The notes: generated by a model not told the origin, from the sequence alone. DNA of 11,225 bases from CAZVYJ01 sp964631565 (GCA_964631565.1 CAZVYJ010000078.1:1-11225), one strand, 5' to 3'; positions 1 through 6,178 are shown, counted from the first letter of the stretch. Numbers and translations: made by a program.

Positions 1-1
1 C

Positions 2-799
2 ATCGCCGCCACGCGCAGCGTCCGCGACTTCAAGGCCGTCACCAGCTACCGGCTCACCGGCGCGTTCGAGTACGAAGAGGTCGGCCCGACCGGCGAACTC
101 AAGCACGGCGCGGTCGATGAGGAAACCTTCACCAACCAGGCGAAGACCTACGGGCGGATGTTCTCCATTACCCGGACGGACCTCATCAACGACGACCTCG
201 GGGCGCTGACGGCCTTGCCGCGGAAGATCGGCCGGGGCGGCGCGCTGAAGCTCAACAAGGTCTTCTGGACCGCGTTCCTCAACAACGCCGCATTCTTCAC
301 CACCGGCCGCGCCAACTACAAGGCCGGCGCGGACACTGCGCTTTCGGTGGACGGCCTGACCGACGCCGAACTGCTCTTCCTGGAGCAGACGGACGCCGAC
401 GGCAACCCGCTGGCGCTGGTCGCCCGCGTGCTGCTGGTTCCGCCGGCGCTGCTGGTCCGCGGCACGCAGCTCATGAACTCGACGGAACTGCGCGACAACA
501 CCGCTTCCAGCAAGTACGTCACCAACAACCCGCACGCCGGCAAGTTCAGCGTGGTCCACTCGGCCTACCTGTCCAACGCCAGCATCAGCGGCTATTCGGC
601 CAAGGCGTGGTATCTGCTGGCCGACCCCGACGACCTGCCGGTGATCGAGGTGGCCTTCCTCAACGGCCAGCAGACCCCGACGGTGGAGCGGGCGGACGCG
701 GACTTCAACGTCCTGGGCATCCAGTTCCGCGGGTACTTCGATTTCGGCGTCGCTCTCCAGGACTACCGGGCGGGCGTGAAGATGAAGGGCGAGGCGTAA
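2..799 (+). CDS. Major capsid protein, Mu gpT-like (5' partial)
   Basis: The reading frame is open from base 2, so the start lies before the window and 265 residues are visible. It forms the icosahedral shell of the phage head. The visible N-terminal part has the pattern of the Mu gpT / protease-capsid fusion group: a segment ending YGRMFSITRTDLINDDLGAL (about residues 49-68), followed by an Ala/Gly/Lys/Asn-rich helix and a NNAAFF stretch. The C-terminal part (VIEVAFLNGQQTPTVER, then a GIQFRGYFDFG segment) is also typical of that group. An internal ATG at 158 is not the start, because the homologous-looking sequence continues upstream of it. A DUF2190-like gene follows after 26 bases, the usual capsid/decoration order. 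It is unknown whether a protease domain is fused upstream. The family call rests on remembered patterns. Confidence 0.85.
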   Translation: MAATRSVRDFKAVTSYRLTGAFEYEEVGPTGELKHGAVDEETFTNQAKTYGRMFSITRTDLINDDLGALTALPRKIGRGGALKLNKVFWTAFLNNAAFFTTGRANYKAGADTALSVDGLTDAELLFLEQTDADGNPLALVARVLLVPPALLVRGTQLMNSTELRDNTASSKYVTNNPHAGKFSVVHSAYLSNASISGYSAKAWYLLADPDDLPVIEVAFLNGQQTPTVERADADFNVLGIQFRGYFDFGVALQDYRAGVKMKGEA

Positions 800-825
800 A
801 CCTCACAGCATAGGAGCCAAACGAC

Positions 826-1161
826 ATGGCAACGTTCATTCACGACGGAAACAGCATCGACTACACCCCAGGCTCGGCTGTAACGGCGGGCACAGTGGTG
901 GTCCAGGGCGAACTGGTCGGCATCGCAAAACTTGACATCGCTGCAAATACCCTCGGCGCACTGGCGGTTGCCGGTGTTTTCGACTTTCCGAAGGCGACGG
1001 GCGCTAGCACGGCGATTGCGGCCGGAGCCAACTGCCACTGGGATGTCGCCGACGGGCAGGCCAAAACCGACAGCGAGTCCGGGGCGAACAAGCTCATCGG
1101 CAAGTGCGTCCGTGCCGCGGCCGACACCGACGCGACGGTCCGCATCCGCATGAGCCAGTGA
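826..1161 (+). CDS. Capsid decoration protein, DUF2190-like
   Basis: This 111-residue protein probably binds the outside of the capsid or stabilises it. It has the DUF2190 layout: a short N-terminal strand with a G-N-S-I-D-Y-T-P motif (about residues 9-16), then a V-x-x-G-E-L-V-G-I-A strand, a central V-F-D-F-P-K-A-T-G motif, and a G-K-C-V-R-A-A turn followed by a terminal V-R-I-R strand. The length matches the family. The ATG has an AGGAG at 812-816, 9 bases upstream. The gene follows the major capsid gene directly, which is the classic position for such a protein. It contains no ATA codons, in keeping with the capsid block. Confidence 0.85.
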   Translation: MATFIHDGNSIDYTPGSAVTAGTVVVQGELVGIAKLDIAANTLGALAVAGVFDFPKATGASTAIAAGANCHWDVADGQAKTDSESGANKLIGKCVRAAADTDATVRIRMSQ

Positions 1162-1177
1162 GAACCGGGAGGCTGCC

Positions 1178-1561
1178 GTGCCCGACATGCTCGAACAGGC
1201 TGCTCTTTGGCTGGGCGACATGAGAACCCAGCACCTCTCGCGGACGGTCGAATACGTCCGCAGGGCCGAGTCCGTCGAGCTATCGGCCACTTTGGGCAGC
1301 ACCCGGTATGAACTCACTGACGATGCCGGCGCAACAGTGGAGGCCAAGGCAACGGACTTCATCGTCGCCGCCGACGAACTCGTGCTGGGCGGCGCGGCGG
1401 TAAAGCCCCAGATCGGGGACCGCATCCGTCTGCCGGCCGGCGCGAGCGTGCTGGTGTTCGAGGTGCTCGACCTGGCCGGCTCCGGGCACTGGCGCTCGGC
1501 GGACCCGTTCGGCAAGGCCCTGCGGATACACGCAAAGCAGATCGACGAGGAAACACCGTGA
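1178..1561 (+). CDS. Putative head-tail connector / head completion protein
   Basis: This 127-residue soluble protein starts with GTG at 1178, preceded by GGGAGG at 1167-1172. An N-terminal helix (residues 1-20, LEQAALWLGDMRTQHLSR) leads into a predominantly beta part with a G-D-R-I-R-L-P turn and a final W-R-S-A-D-P-F-G-K-A-L-R-I-H segment. Size, fold outline and place, straight after the capsid and decoration genes, fit the small head-tail joining proteins of siphoviruses. No diagnostic motif is visible, so the role is inferred mainly from position. It overlaps the next gene by four bases (GTGA), which suggests translational coupling. Confidence 0.55.
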   Translation: MPDMLEQAALWLGDMRTQHLSRTVEYVRRAESVELSATLGSTRYELTDDAGATVEAKATDFIVAADELVLGGAAVKPQIGDRIRLPAGASVLVFEVLDLAGSGHWRSADPFGKALRIHAKQIDEETP

Positions 1562-1794
1562 CTTGCAGCAATGACCAATACGACCGCGTGTGCAAAGGCG
1601 AGTTCGCTTCGATCCACGTCAAGCTCGACCGGATGGACGAGGCCATCCGCGGCAACGGTAAGCCGGGCATCCAGCTTCGCCTGGACCGGCTGGAAGCGGC
1701 CGAAGCCGTCCGCTCGAAGCTGCTGTGGATCATCGCCGGCTCGACGGTGACGCTCGCGCTGGGCGCGGTCTGGAAGATCATCTTCGGAGCGTAG
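1558..1794 (+). CDS. Small coiled-coil protein with C-terminal membrane segment
   Basis: This 78-residue protein starts at a GTG that overlaps the preceding stop (GTGA), with GAGGA at 1547-1551 as ribosome binding site. The first 55 residues are charged and likely helical, with spaced leucines (IHVKLDRMDEAIR and IQLRLDRLEAAEAV). Residues about 57-76 (LLWIIAGSTVTLALGAVWKI) form one membrane helix. This architecture resembles XhlA-type phage membrane proteins, which help holins in some systems. Its position inside the head-neck block is unusual for a lysis gene. An accessory lysis or membrane-tethered neck role is possible, but nothing in the sequence decides it. Confidence 0.7.
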   Translation: MTCSNDQYDRVCKGEFASIHVKLDRMDEAIRGNGKPGIQLRLDRLEAAEAVRSKLLWIIAGSTVTLALGAVWKIIFGA

Positions 1795-1800
1795 CAAAGA

Positions 1801-2235
1801 GTGTCCACGATCATCGACATCGCAAACGCAGTGGCAGGCGAACTGAACGCCCCGGCCAGTCCGCTTGCAGGGCAGGCGACGGCGCAGCGCGCCTACCGTC
1901 CCGTTTTCGACCTTCAGGACATGAAGAACCTGCATGTGACCGTCATTCCGCGCGGCGTGGATATGTCGAGCGCATCGCGGTCGTTTGTTCAGGCGGATGT
2001 GCAGATCGACATCGGCGTCCAGAAGAAGCCGACGGAACTGAACCAGGCGGAACTGGACAGCCTGATGGCGCTGGTCGAGCAGATCGCCGACTATCTGCGC
2101 GGACGCAAACTGGCGGACGCACCGGAGGCCTCCTGGGTCAAGATGGAGAACAATCCCATCTTCGCCGCCGAGCATCTGGAACAGTTCGGCCAGTTCACGA
2201 GCGTTCTGACGGTGACGTACCGGGTGATGAAATGA
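1801..2235 (+). CDS. Tail terminator/completion-like protein
   Basis: This 144-residue protein starts with GTG at 1801, with GGAG at 1786-1789 (11 bases away) and a closer purine run. The sequence mixes an N-terminal helix, a central beta segment (LHVTVIPRG), an I-D-I-G-V-Q-K-K strand and a C-terminal beta strand (FTSVLTVTYRV). That layout is seen in lambda gpU / minor tail proteins that cap the tail tube and join it to the head. Position between connector-like and gp10-like genes agrees. It overlaps the next gene by four bases (ATGA). No catalytic motif is expected or seen. The functional call is an inference from fold outline and gene order. Confidence 0.6.
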   Translation: MSTIIDIANAVAGELNAPASPLAGQATAQRAYRPVFDLQDMKNLHVTVIPRGVDMSSASRSFVQADVQIDIGVQKKPTELNQAELDSLMALVEQIADYLRGRKLADAPEASWVKMENNPIFAAEHLEQFGQFTSVLTVTYRVMK

Positions 2236-2486
2236 ACAACGTAATCATGCGACATGTCGATGTCACTGAGACCTACCAGCCTCTTTCGGGCGTTCAGTTG
2301 GTCGGCACGGTGACTATCTCCACGCCGCCTGGTAACTCCGCTGATGTTTTGTTCCGCGGCGATGACGGCTCGGATGTGCCGTGGATACCCGGCGAGTGGC
2401 ATGATTTTATCAGCGTCAACCTTGCTGAAATCTTCGTCAAAGGGGCGGTAGGCGACAGCGTGGTGATAGTCGGAGGTACCTGGTAA
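2232..2486 (+). CDS. Small virion-like protein of 84 residues
   Basis: The start is the ATG at 2232, overlapping the stop of the previous gene (ATGA). A longer frame reaching upstream to 1725 would run through the tail-terminator gene and is rejected. The protein looks all-beta, with a VGTVTIS strand, a P-P-G-N-S turn, a D-V-L-F-R-G-D-D-G-S-D-V-P-W motif, a P-G-E-W-H segment and a terminal V-V-I-V-G-G-T-W. There is no signal peptide or membrane segment. The pattern resembles small uncharacterised structural proteins next to tail genes. The role could be a minor virion or fibre-linked protein, since it directly precedes the glycine-rich gene. A clear GGAGGT for that next gene lies inside its 3' end. 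Function unknown. Confidence 0.7.
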   Translation: MNNVIMRHVDVTETYQPLSGVQLVGTVTISTPPGNSADVLFRGDDGSDVPWIPGEWHDFISVNLAEIFVKGAVGDSVVIVGGTW

Positions 2487-2488
2487 AA

Positions 2489-3334
2489 ATGGGTTACGGC
2501 GGCAACATAAACATAAAGCTCCCCTGGCAGTTCGGCGACGGCTCCGACGGCGACCTGCACATCCAGTCGAACACCACGATAGCCAAGGACGAATACAACC
2601 TCCAGTCGCTGGAGATAGACGCAGGATTTTATCTGTCTGCCCCGAGTTGGGCAGCGTCGTATATACCCATCGTCAGCATCCGCTGTCGGACTGCTATCAA
2701 GCTCAACGGGATTATTCGCGCCAACGGCGTCTCCGGATGTATGCAGACATCGGCGGTATCCACCACAGCCAACCCCATGCCGGGTAACGAAGATGGCAAA
2801 CCGCCGCAACTGTATTACAGCACGGCCGGCGTGGTTGTTGGAGTAGAGCAGATATATCCGATAGCCGGCGGCGGCAATGGAACATATGGCTCCTGGATCG
2901 CCAATATGCCATACGCCGTGAGCATCGTCGGCTACACGGCCACAAAGTGCAACGGCGACCCTTCTGCGATCTTCAACGGCGACCGCGATGCACTTATCGG
3001 CCCGGGCAGGCCGTTTAGATACTGCGCGGGTTGCGGCGGTGCGGCAGGAAGCAACTACGGAGGCTACGGCGGAACCGGCGGCGGGATTCTCCGCATCTAT
3101 GCACCGGCAATCATCTTCGGTGAAGGCGGCGGGATTCAGGCCAAGGGAGCCAATGCGAGCGGCTCGGGCGGCGATAACAACGCCGGCGGTGGTGGCGGCG
3201 GCTACGTCGAGGTCATCACACAGACGGCTCTTTCCGGAAGCGACTGGGCAAAGGTTCTGGTCACAGGCGGTACTGGTCTGGCCAGCGGTTATGCCGGCCT
3301 GGACGGCCACAAGGTAAGGCAGGTGATCTCGTGA
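2489..3334 (+). CDS. Glycine-rich adhesin/fibre-like protein
   Basis: This 281-residue protein starts at ATG 2489 with GGAGGT at 2472-2477. The N-terminal part has an F-G-D-G-S-D-G-D-L-H-I motif (about residues 12-22) and beta-strand-like repeats (NLQSLEIDAGFYL). This is a common opening of phage receptor-binding or fibre-tip proteins. From about residue 185 to 240 it is rich in glycine, including GGYGGTGGG and six glycines in a row at 233-238. The end is a V-L-V-T-G-G-T-G-L strand region. The layout recalls proteins with polyglycine-helix domains used for host binding. It lies between neck genes rather than downstream of the tape measure. ATA isoleucine codons are frequent here. A surface adhesin role is inferred. 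Confidence 0.65.
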   Translation: MGYGGNINIKLPWQFGDGSDGDLHIQSNTTIAKDEYNLQSLEIDAGFYLSAPSWAASYIPIVSIRCRTAIKLNGIIRANGVSGCMQTSAVSTTANPMPGNEDGKPPQLYYSTAGVVVGVEQIYPIAGGGNGTYGSWIANMPYAVSIVGYTATKCNGDPSAIFNGDRDALIGPGRPFRYCAGCGGAAGSNYGGYGGTGGGILRIYAPAIIFGEGGGIQAKGANASGSGGDNNAGGGGGGYVEVITQTALSGSDWAKVLVTGGTGLASGYAGLDGHKVRQVIS

Positions 3335-3690
3335 AACTCATAGAACAGCAAATCCCTGAGGGAAAGACACTTAAGGTTGCGGGGTTGGTCTTTACCGGCC
3401 CGTGCGCCGCCAAGGCCCGCGTCCCGGAAGATGCTGAGCCATACCTTATAGATACGCCGCAGCCTGTTCAGCCCGATGAAACACAACTTCAGCACGATGC
3501 CGCTACACAGGAACTCGCCGTAACGGAGAGGCAAATGCCCGCTGCTGTCGAGGAGCTTATAGACGCGCTCATCGCCAAAAGCACGATCAAGCTGACAGAC
3601 CTGTCGGCCGAAACGCAGCAGCTTTTGAACAAGCGCAAGGCTGCGCGCCAGAAACTCACCGAACTCGAAACCGTGGAGCGAGAGCTTTGA
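3331..3690 (+). CDS. Helical hypothetical protein, possible partner of the adhesin-like protein
   Basis: This 119-residue protein starts with GTG at 3331 overlapping the previous stop (GTGA), with AGGTGA at 3321-3326. The first 35 residues are a small beta-like part; a proline-rich stretch at about 42-50 (DTPQPVQPDE) follows. The C-terminal half is charged and helical (VEELIDALIAKSTIKLTDLS, then QQLLNKRKAARQKLTELE) and may form a coiled coil. There is no membrane segment or signal. The four-base overlap with the glycine-rich gene recalls fibre plus dedicated assembly-protein pairs, but there is no recognisable fibre-assembly motif. ATA codons occur as in its upstream neighbour, so the two genes probably travelled together. 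Function unknown. Confidence 0.65.
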   Translation: MKLIEQQIPEGKTLKVAGLVFTGPCAAKARVPEDAEPYLIDTPQPVQPDETQLQHDAATQELAVTERQMPAAVEELIDALIAKSTIKLTDLSAETQQLLNKRKAARQKLTELETVEREL

Positions 3691-4124
3691 TCAACATGGT
3701 CTGCAAAAAGATGTTCTTCGACAACAAGGCCGTAACGAGCCGGGTCAGTAAGACCGCGCGAAGGGTTTTGTCGAAGTTCGGCGCGTTCGTGCGGACGACC
3801 GCTAGGCATTCTATCCGCAGGCGCAAGGCTGCCAGTCCGCCAGGCAGTCCGCCAAGCTCGCACACTGGGCTGCTTAAGAAATTCATCTTCTTTGGTTACG
3901 ACAGCCGGCGTGAAAGCGTCGTCATCGGCCCGGAGCGCTTGAACCAGAAAATCGGCGACGCCCCGGAGGCATTGGAATACGGCGGTTCCTCGACAATCGT
4001 CGAAAGGCGCAGGGGCCGAAGGCGTAAGCAGAGAGTAAGAATCAAGGCCCGCCCTTACATGGGGCCGGCATTTGAGCAAGAGAAACCCAAGCTCCCGGCG
4101 ATGTGGGCCGGCAGCATCAAGTAA
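3687..4124 (+). CDS. HK97 gp10-like tail completion protein
   Basis: This protein of up to 145 residues joins head and tail or completes the neck in siphoviruses. Family-like features are a basic N-terminal helix (KTARRVLSKFGAFVRTTARH), a P-P-G-S-P-P-S-S-H-T-G-L-L-K-K segment, a V-V-I-G-P strand, an A-L-E-Y-G-G motif and the closing R-P-Y-M-G-P-A-F-E-Q-E-K-P-K-L-P. These match the gp10 / minor tail component pattern closely. The start is TTG at 3687, overlapping the previous stop, or ATG at 3696. GGAG at 3675-3678 suits the TTG better (8 bases), so the TTG is chosen with moderate certainty. It contains no ATA codons, unlike the two genes upstream. Confidence 0.75.
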   Translation: MINMVCKKMFFDNKAVTSRVSKTARRVLSKFGAFVRTTARHSIRRRKAASPPGSPPSSHTGLLKKFIFFGYDSRRESVVIGPERLNQKIGDAPEALEYGGSSTIVERRRGRRRKQRVRIKARPYMGPAFEQEKPKLPAMWAGSIK

Positions 4125-4142
4125 GACAAGGAGGCCAAGGAC

Positions 4143-4562
4143 ATGGCGACCTTCATTCTGGGCAAAGATGCAAAGCTTTATCACGGCACGGCCGGGGCCA
4201 CGGCCACCACCGAAATGTCCAACGTGCGAGACGTGACGTTGACACTTGAGGCCGGCGAGGCGGACATAACAACTCGCGGCAATTCCGGCTGGCGGGCGAC
4301 CGCACCGACGCTCCGCGAATGCACCTGTGAGTTCGAGATGGTCTGGGACCCCGACGACGCGGGCTTCACGGCCATCAAGACCGCTTTCCTGGCGTCTGGA
4401 CTGATCGCGCTGAAGATTCTGGACAAAGCAGATGGCCAGGGGCCGGACGGCGACTTCGCCATTACATCCTTCAGCCGCAACGAGGCGCTGGAAGAGGCAA
4501 TCACCGTCAGCGTGACGGCAAAGCTGTCCGTCTTCCGTAGCTGGATCGAAGGAGGAGTCTGA
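4143..4562 (+). CDS. Major tail tube protein
   Basis: This 139-residue protein polymerises into the tail tube around the tape measure. It has the features of the siphovirus tail tube family: M-S-N-V-R-D-V-T-L-T-L-E-A-G-E-A-D at about residues 20-36, T-T-R-G-N-S-G-W-R just after, a C-T-C-E-F-E-M-V-W strand, then a helix with A-I-K-T-A-F and a closing set of beta strands (ITVSVTAKLSVFRSW). An ideal AAGGAGG at 4128-4134 sits 8 bases before the ATG, fitting a highly translated structural gene. The tail assembly chaperone gene follows directly, the standard order. Confidence 0.85.
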   Translation: MATFILGKDAKLYHGTAGATATTEMSNVRDVTLTLEAGEADITTRGNSGWRATAPTLRECTCEFEMVWDPDDAGFTAIKTAFLASGLIALKILDKADGQGPDGDFAITSFSRNEALEEAITVSVTAKLSVFRSWIEGGV

Positions 4563-4563
4563 T

Positions 4564-5043
4564 ATGAAGACTTTCACCGATAGCGCAGGACGGACGTGGA
4601 CGCTCACACTGACCATAGACGCGGCCAAGCGGGTCAAGAGCCTGCTCGACGTGAACCTGCTGGAACTGGAAGCAGGCGATCCGCCGCTGCTCACGAAGCT
4701 CGGTACGGATGTCATCCTGCTGTGCGACGCGATCTTCGCGCTGGTCAAGCCGCAGGCCGACGCCGCCGGCGTGACCGACGAACAGTTCGCCGCGGCGATG
4801 GGCGGCGACGCCATCCTCGCGGCGCAGACGGCCTTCTACGGGGAACTCGTCGATTTTTTCCGCAAGCTGGGCCGGACCGACCTGGCGAAGGCCGTGGACG
4901 CCCAGCGGCGGATGATCGACCTGGCGGTGGCGCGGATCGAGACGCGAATCGACCGGCTGGACCTCGAAGCGGCCATCGAGACGACCCTTGGCGAACCGTT
5001 TACGAACTTGCCGCCGTCGTCGGCGTCAACCCCGGTCCGCTGA
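4564..5043 (+). CDS. Tail assembly chaperone, gpG-like
   Basis: This 159-residue protein is placed between tail tube and tape measure, where lambda-type phages carry gpG and its frameshift product gpGT, which bind the tape measure during tail assembly. The sequence starts MKTFTDSAGRTWTLTLTIDA and then becomes helical, ending in a charged helix (QRRMIDLAVARIETRIDRLD) and a Ser/Pro-rich tail before TGA at 5041-5043. A strong AAGGAGGAG at 4549-4557 precedes the ATG. A T TTT TTC heptamer lies in frame at 4854-4860. The next coding stretch is open in the -1 frame and overlaps the 3' end, which supports a G/GT arrangement. Confidence 0.75.
   Translation: MKTFTDSAGRTWTLTLTIDAAKRVKSLLDVNLLELEAGDPPLLTKLGTDVILLCDAIFALVKPQADAAGVTDEQFAAAMGGDAILAAQTAFYGELVDFFRKLGRTDLAKAVDAQRRMIDLAVARIETRIDRLDLEAAIETTLGEPFTNLPPSSASTPVR
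4854..4860 (+). promoter_or_regulatory. Candidate -1 ribosomal slippery heptamer
   Basis: The heptamer T TTT TTC is in the correct phase (codons GAT TTT TTC) for a -1 slip and matches the X XXY YYZ rule. Ten bases downstream, 4871-4875 and 4882-4886 can pair (GCCGG with CTGGC, one G-U). It lies 180 bases before the G-like stop, further upstream than in lambda. A slip here would insert a Pro/Gly/Arg-rich stretch of about 46 residues, so a slip nearer 4996 cannot be excluded. Confidence 0.4.
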
Positions 5044-5276
5044 CGCTCCGCGAGCTTCTCTGGATGGCCGAGGCCCGCGGCCGGGACAACTGGGCGCATA
5101 CGTCGGCGGTTCTGGCGCTGGTCGCCAACGTGAACCGCGACCCGAAGAAAACCAGGGCGTACAAGCCGGCGGATTTCGATCCCTACGCCCGACATGACCG
5201 GCGGCTGCGGACGGTCGCCGACAAGGAATCGCTGGCAATCCTCAGAGAGGCCCTTGAGGGCCGGAAAGGCAACTGA
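4998..5276 (+). CDS. Tail chaperone extension (gpT-like part), probably made by -1 frameshift
   Basis: In the -1 frame relative to the G-like gene, convincing coding sequence begins around 4998 (VYELAAVVGVNPGPLTLREL) and continues through WMAEARGRDNWAHTS, N-V-N-R-D-P-K-K and A-D-F-D-P-Y-A to TGA at 5274-5276, giving about 92 residues. The frame has no ATG, GTG or TTG between a GTG at 4596, buried in the G-like gene, and ATG 5064. That ATG lies inside the conserved-looking part and has no clear ribosome binding site. The given start is therefore not an initiation codon but the point where protein-like sequence begins. A CTG overlapping the G stop at 5040 is another possibility. The likely product is a G-T fusion of about 236 residues. 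Confidence 0.65.
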   Translation, partial: VYELAAVVGVNPGPLTLRELLWMAEARGRDNWAHTSAVLALVANVNRDPKKTRAYKPADFDPYARHDRRLRTVADKESLAILREALEGRKGN

Positions 5277-5277
5277 C

Positions 5278-5661
5278 ATGGACGGTAATGTGATTCTCAA
5301 CGGAGTCTGGACGTTCCTGAACTCGGGCATCGGCTACGCCATCATCTGGGCGGCGATGGTCGGCTTCTTTCTCTTCCTGGCCAGCAAATTCAATCCGCTC
5401 CAGGAGAAGTGGAAGCAGTACGAAGGCAGCATCATCACCGGCATCAAGCTGGCTGAGAAACAGATTCCCGACGATACGCCCAATAGCGGCCTGGCCAAGC
5501 TCGACGCGGCCCTGCGCTTCGTGCTCAATGCCTATGCCGAAGCCAACAACGGCAAGCAGCCGTCGGCCGCGCTGGTCGAACAGATCAAGCAGGGCATCCA
5601 GATCAAGCACAGCGAACTGGACCGCTTCGGCGGGCTGTCGAAGCCCAAGGAGGCGGCATAG
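5278..5661 (+). CDS. Putative LLH-type holin
   Basis: This 127-residue protein starts at ATG 5278 with GGAAAGG at 5263-5269; the longer frame back to 5194 runs inside the chaperone extension and is rejected. Residues about 17-36 (GIGYAIIWAAMVGFFLFLAS) form one membrane helix. The rest is soluble and helical, with A-E-K-Q-I-P-D-D-T-P-N-S-G-L-A-K-L-D-A-A-L-R-F-V-L, then a P-S-A-A-L-V-E-Q-I-K-Q-G-I stretch. One N-terminal TM segment followed by such a helical part is the layout of the LLH (superfamily 6) holins, which make the lysis pore. The next two genes are a small TM protein and a lipoprotein, consistent with a lysis cassette. No endolysin is seen in the window. Another tail-associated membrane role is possible. 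Confidence 0.55.
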   Translation: MDGNVILNGVWTFLNSGIGYAIIWAAMVGFFLFLASKFNPLQEKWKQYEGSIITGIKLAEKQIPDDTPNSGLAKLDAALRFVLNAYAEANNGKQPSAALVEQIKQGIQIKHSELDRFGGLSKPKEAA

Positions 5662-5816
5662 TGCAATGGCTGATGGCCATTCTGACAGCCTTCTTTCGCG
5701 CCCTTCTGCCTTGGGTTGCCAAGCAGTCACGCCCCACGGCGGAAGACGCCAGCCGTGACCAGCAGACCAGGGACAAGCTGCGGGCCAAGGTCCGCAAGCA
5801 CTGGAGTCAGCCATGA
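5661..5816 (+). CDS. 51-residue membrane protein, candidate inner-membrane spanin
   Basis: This short gene starts with GTG at 5661, sharing one base with the previous stop codon, and ends at TGA 5814-5816, overlapping the next ATG. A near-perfect AAGGAGG at 5647-5653 with a 7-base spacer strongly supports translation. The product begins MQWLMAILTAFFRALLPWVA, a probable membrane helix, followed by about 30 strongly charged residues (EDASRDQQTRDKLRAKVRKH). Small inner-membrane protein plus overlapping lipoprotein is the genetic layout of two-component spanins (Rz/Rz1-like), which fuse the membranes of Gram-negative hosts at lysis. It is shorter than most known i-spanins, and the function is inferred from context only. 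Confidence 0.6.
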   Translation: MQWLMAILTAFFRALLPWVAKQSRPTAEDASRDQQTRDKLRAKVRKHWSQP

Positions 5817-6052
5817 AGCTCCTGAAACGCCTGATTCCCTTCCTGCTGCCCGTCCTTCTTCTGACGGGTTGCGGCGGCGGTGCGCCGTTCACCCGGACGA
5901 TCTACGTGCCCGACGGCGAGCCGGTCCGGCTCCGCGAAACCATCCGGTCCGCCAAGGTGTGGGTGCTCGATGAGAGCGGCAAGCGCGTCGCCGGCAAGAT
6001 GGACCTGCCCGAAGGCTGGTACTGCCTGCCCGTGCCGCCGGAGGGGGAGTAG
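5813..6052 (+). CDS. Small lipoprotein, candidate outer-membrane spanin
   Basis: This 79-residue protein has a typical lipoprotein signal: K2, K5 and R6, a hydrophobic stretch (LIPFLLPVLLL) and the lipobox L-T-G-C with cysteine 20, followed by glycines. The mature part (about 60 residues) contains T-I-Y-V-P-D-G-E-P-V-R-L-R-E-T and A-K-V-W-V-L-D-E-S-G-K, ending in W-Y-C-L-P-V-P-P-E. The ATG overlaps the previous stop (ATGA) and has GGAG at 5803-5806. A lipoprotein right after a holin-like and a small TM gene suggests an o-spanin, and implies a diderm host. It is not proline-rich like Rz1, so a periplasmic accessory or exclusion lipoprotein is an alternative. Confidence 0.65.
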   Translation: MKLLKRLIPFLLPVLLLTGCGGGAPFTRTIYVPDGEPVRLRETIRSAKVWVLDESGKRVAGKMDLPEGWYCLPVPPEGE

Positions 6053-6055
6053 CCC

Positions 6056-6080
6056 ATGCCGCAGGCGGGAGCCATCCGAG
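6056..6080 (+). repeat. First copy of the duplicated tape-measure start (likely relic start)
   Basis: These 25 bases encode MPQAGAIR plus one base, and match 6805-6829 at 22 of 25 positions. The three differences are G/A changes at the third positions of codons 2-4 and are synonymous. A strong GAGGGGGAG at 6041-6049 lies 6 bases before the ATG, as expected for the original tape measure start immediately after the lipoprotein gene. Beyond the repeat the frame reads into unrelated sequence and stops at 6649, antisense to the minus-strand gene. The copy is best read as the ancestral start left behind by an insertion. Confidence 0.75.
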
Positions 6081-6132
6081 TGTCGGAGAGGGCCAGCGCT
6101 TCGGCCTGTGCCGTGAGAGGCAACCCCACGAG

Positions 6133-6158
6133 CCCGGGCGCGGCTACGCGCGCCCGGG
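6133..6158 (-). terminator. GC-rich hairpin downstream of the minus-strand gene
   Basis: Bases 6133-6142 (CCCGGGCGCG) and 6149-6158 are perfect inverted repeats with a 6-base loop, giving a 10-bp all-GC stem about 20 bases after the stop of the minus-strand gene. There is no T tract following the stem on the minus strand, so it is not a canonical intrinsic terminator. It may stop or slow transcription of the minus-strand gene, or separate it from the converging late operon. Confidence 0.45.
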
Positions 6159-6178
6159 GCCGACCGTCGACTGAATGC

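Noticed and set aside
763..2175. 470-codon open frame on the minus strand
   Set aside because: It lies antisense to several well-supported plus-strand phage genes, crosses their boundaries, and its product is Arg/Ala/His/Cys-rich with no recognisable pattern. Such frames are expected in GC-rich DNA.
3489..4814. 441-codon open frame on the minus strand
   Set aside because: It runs antisense to the gp10-like, tail tube and chaperone genes, with no ribosome binding site or family-like pattern.
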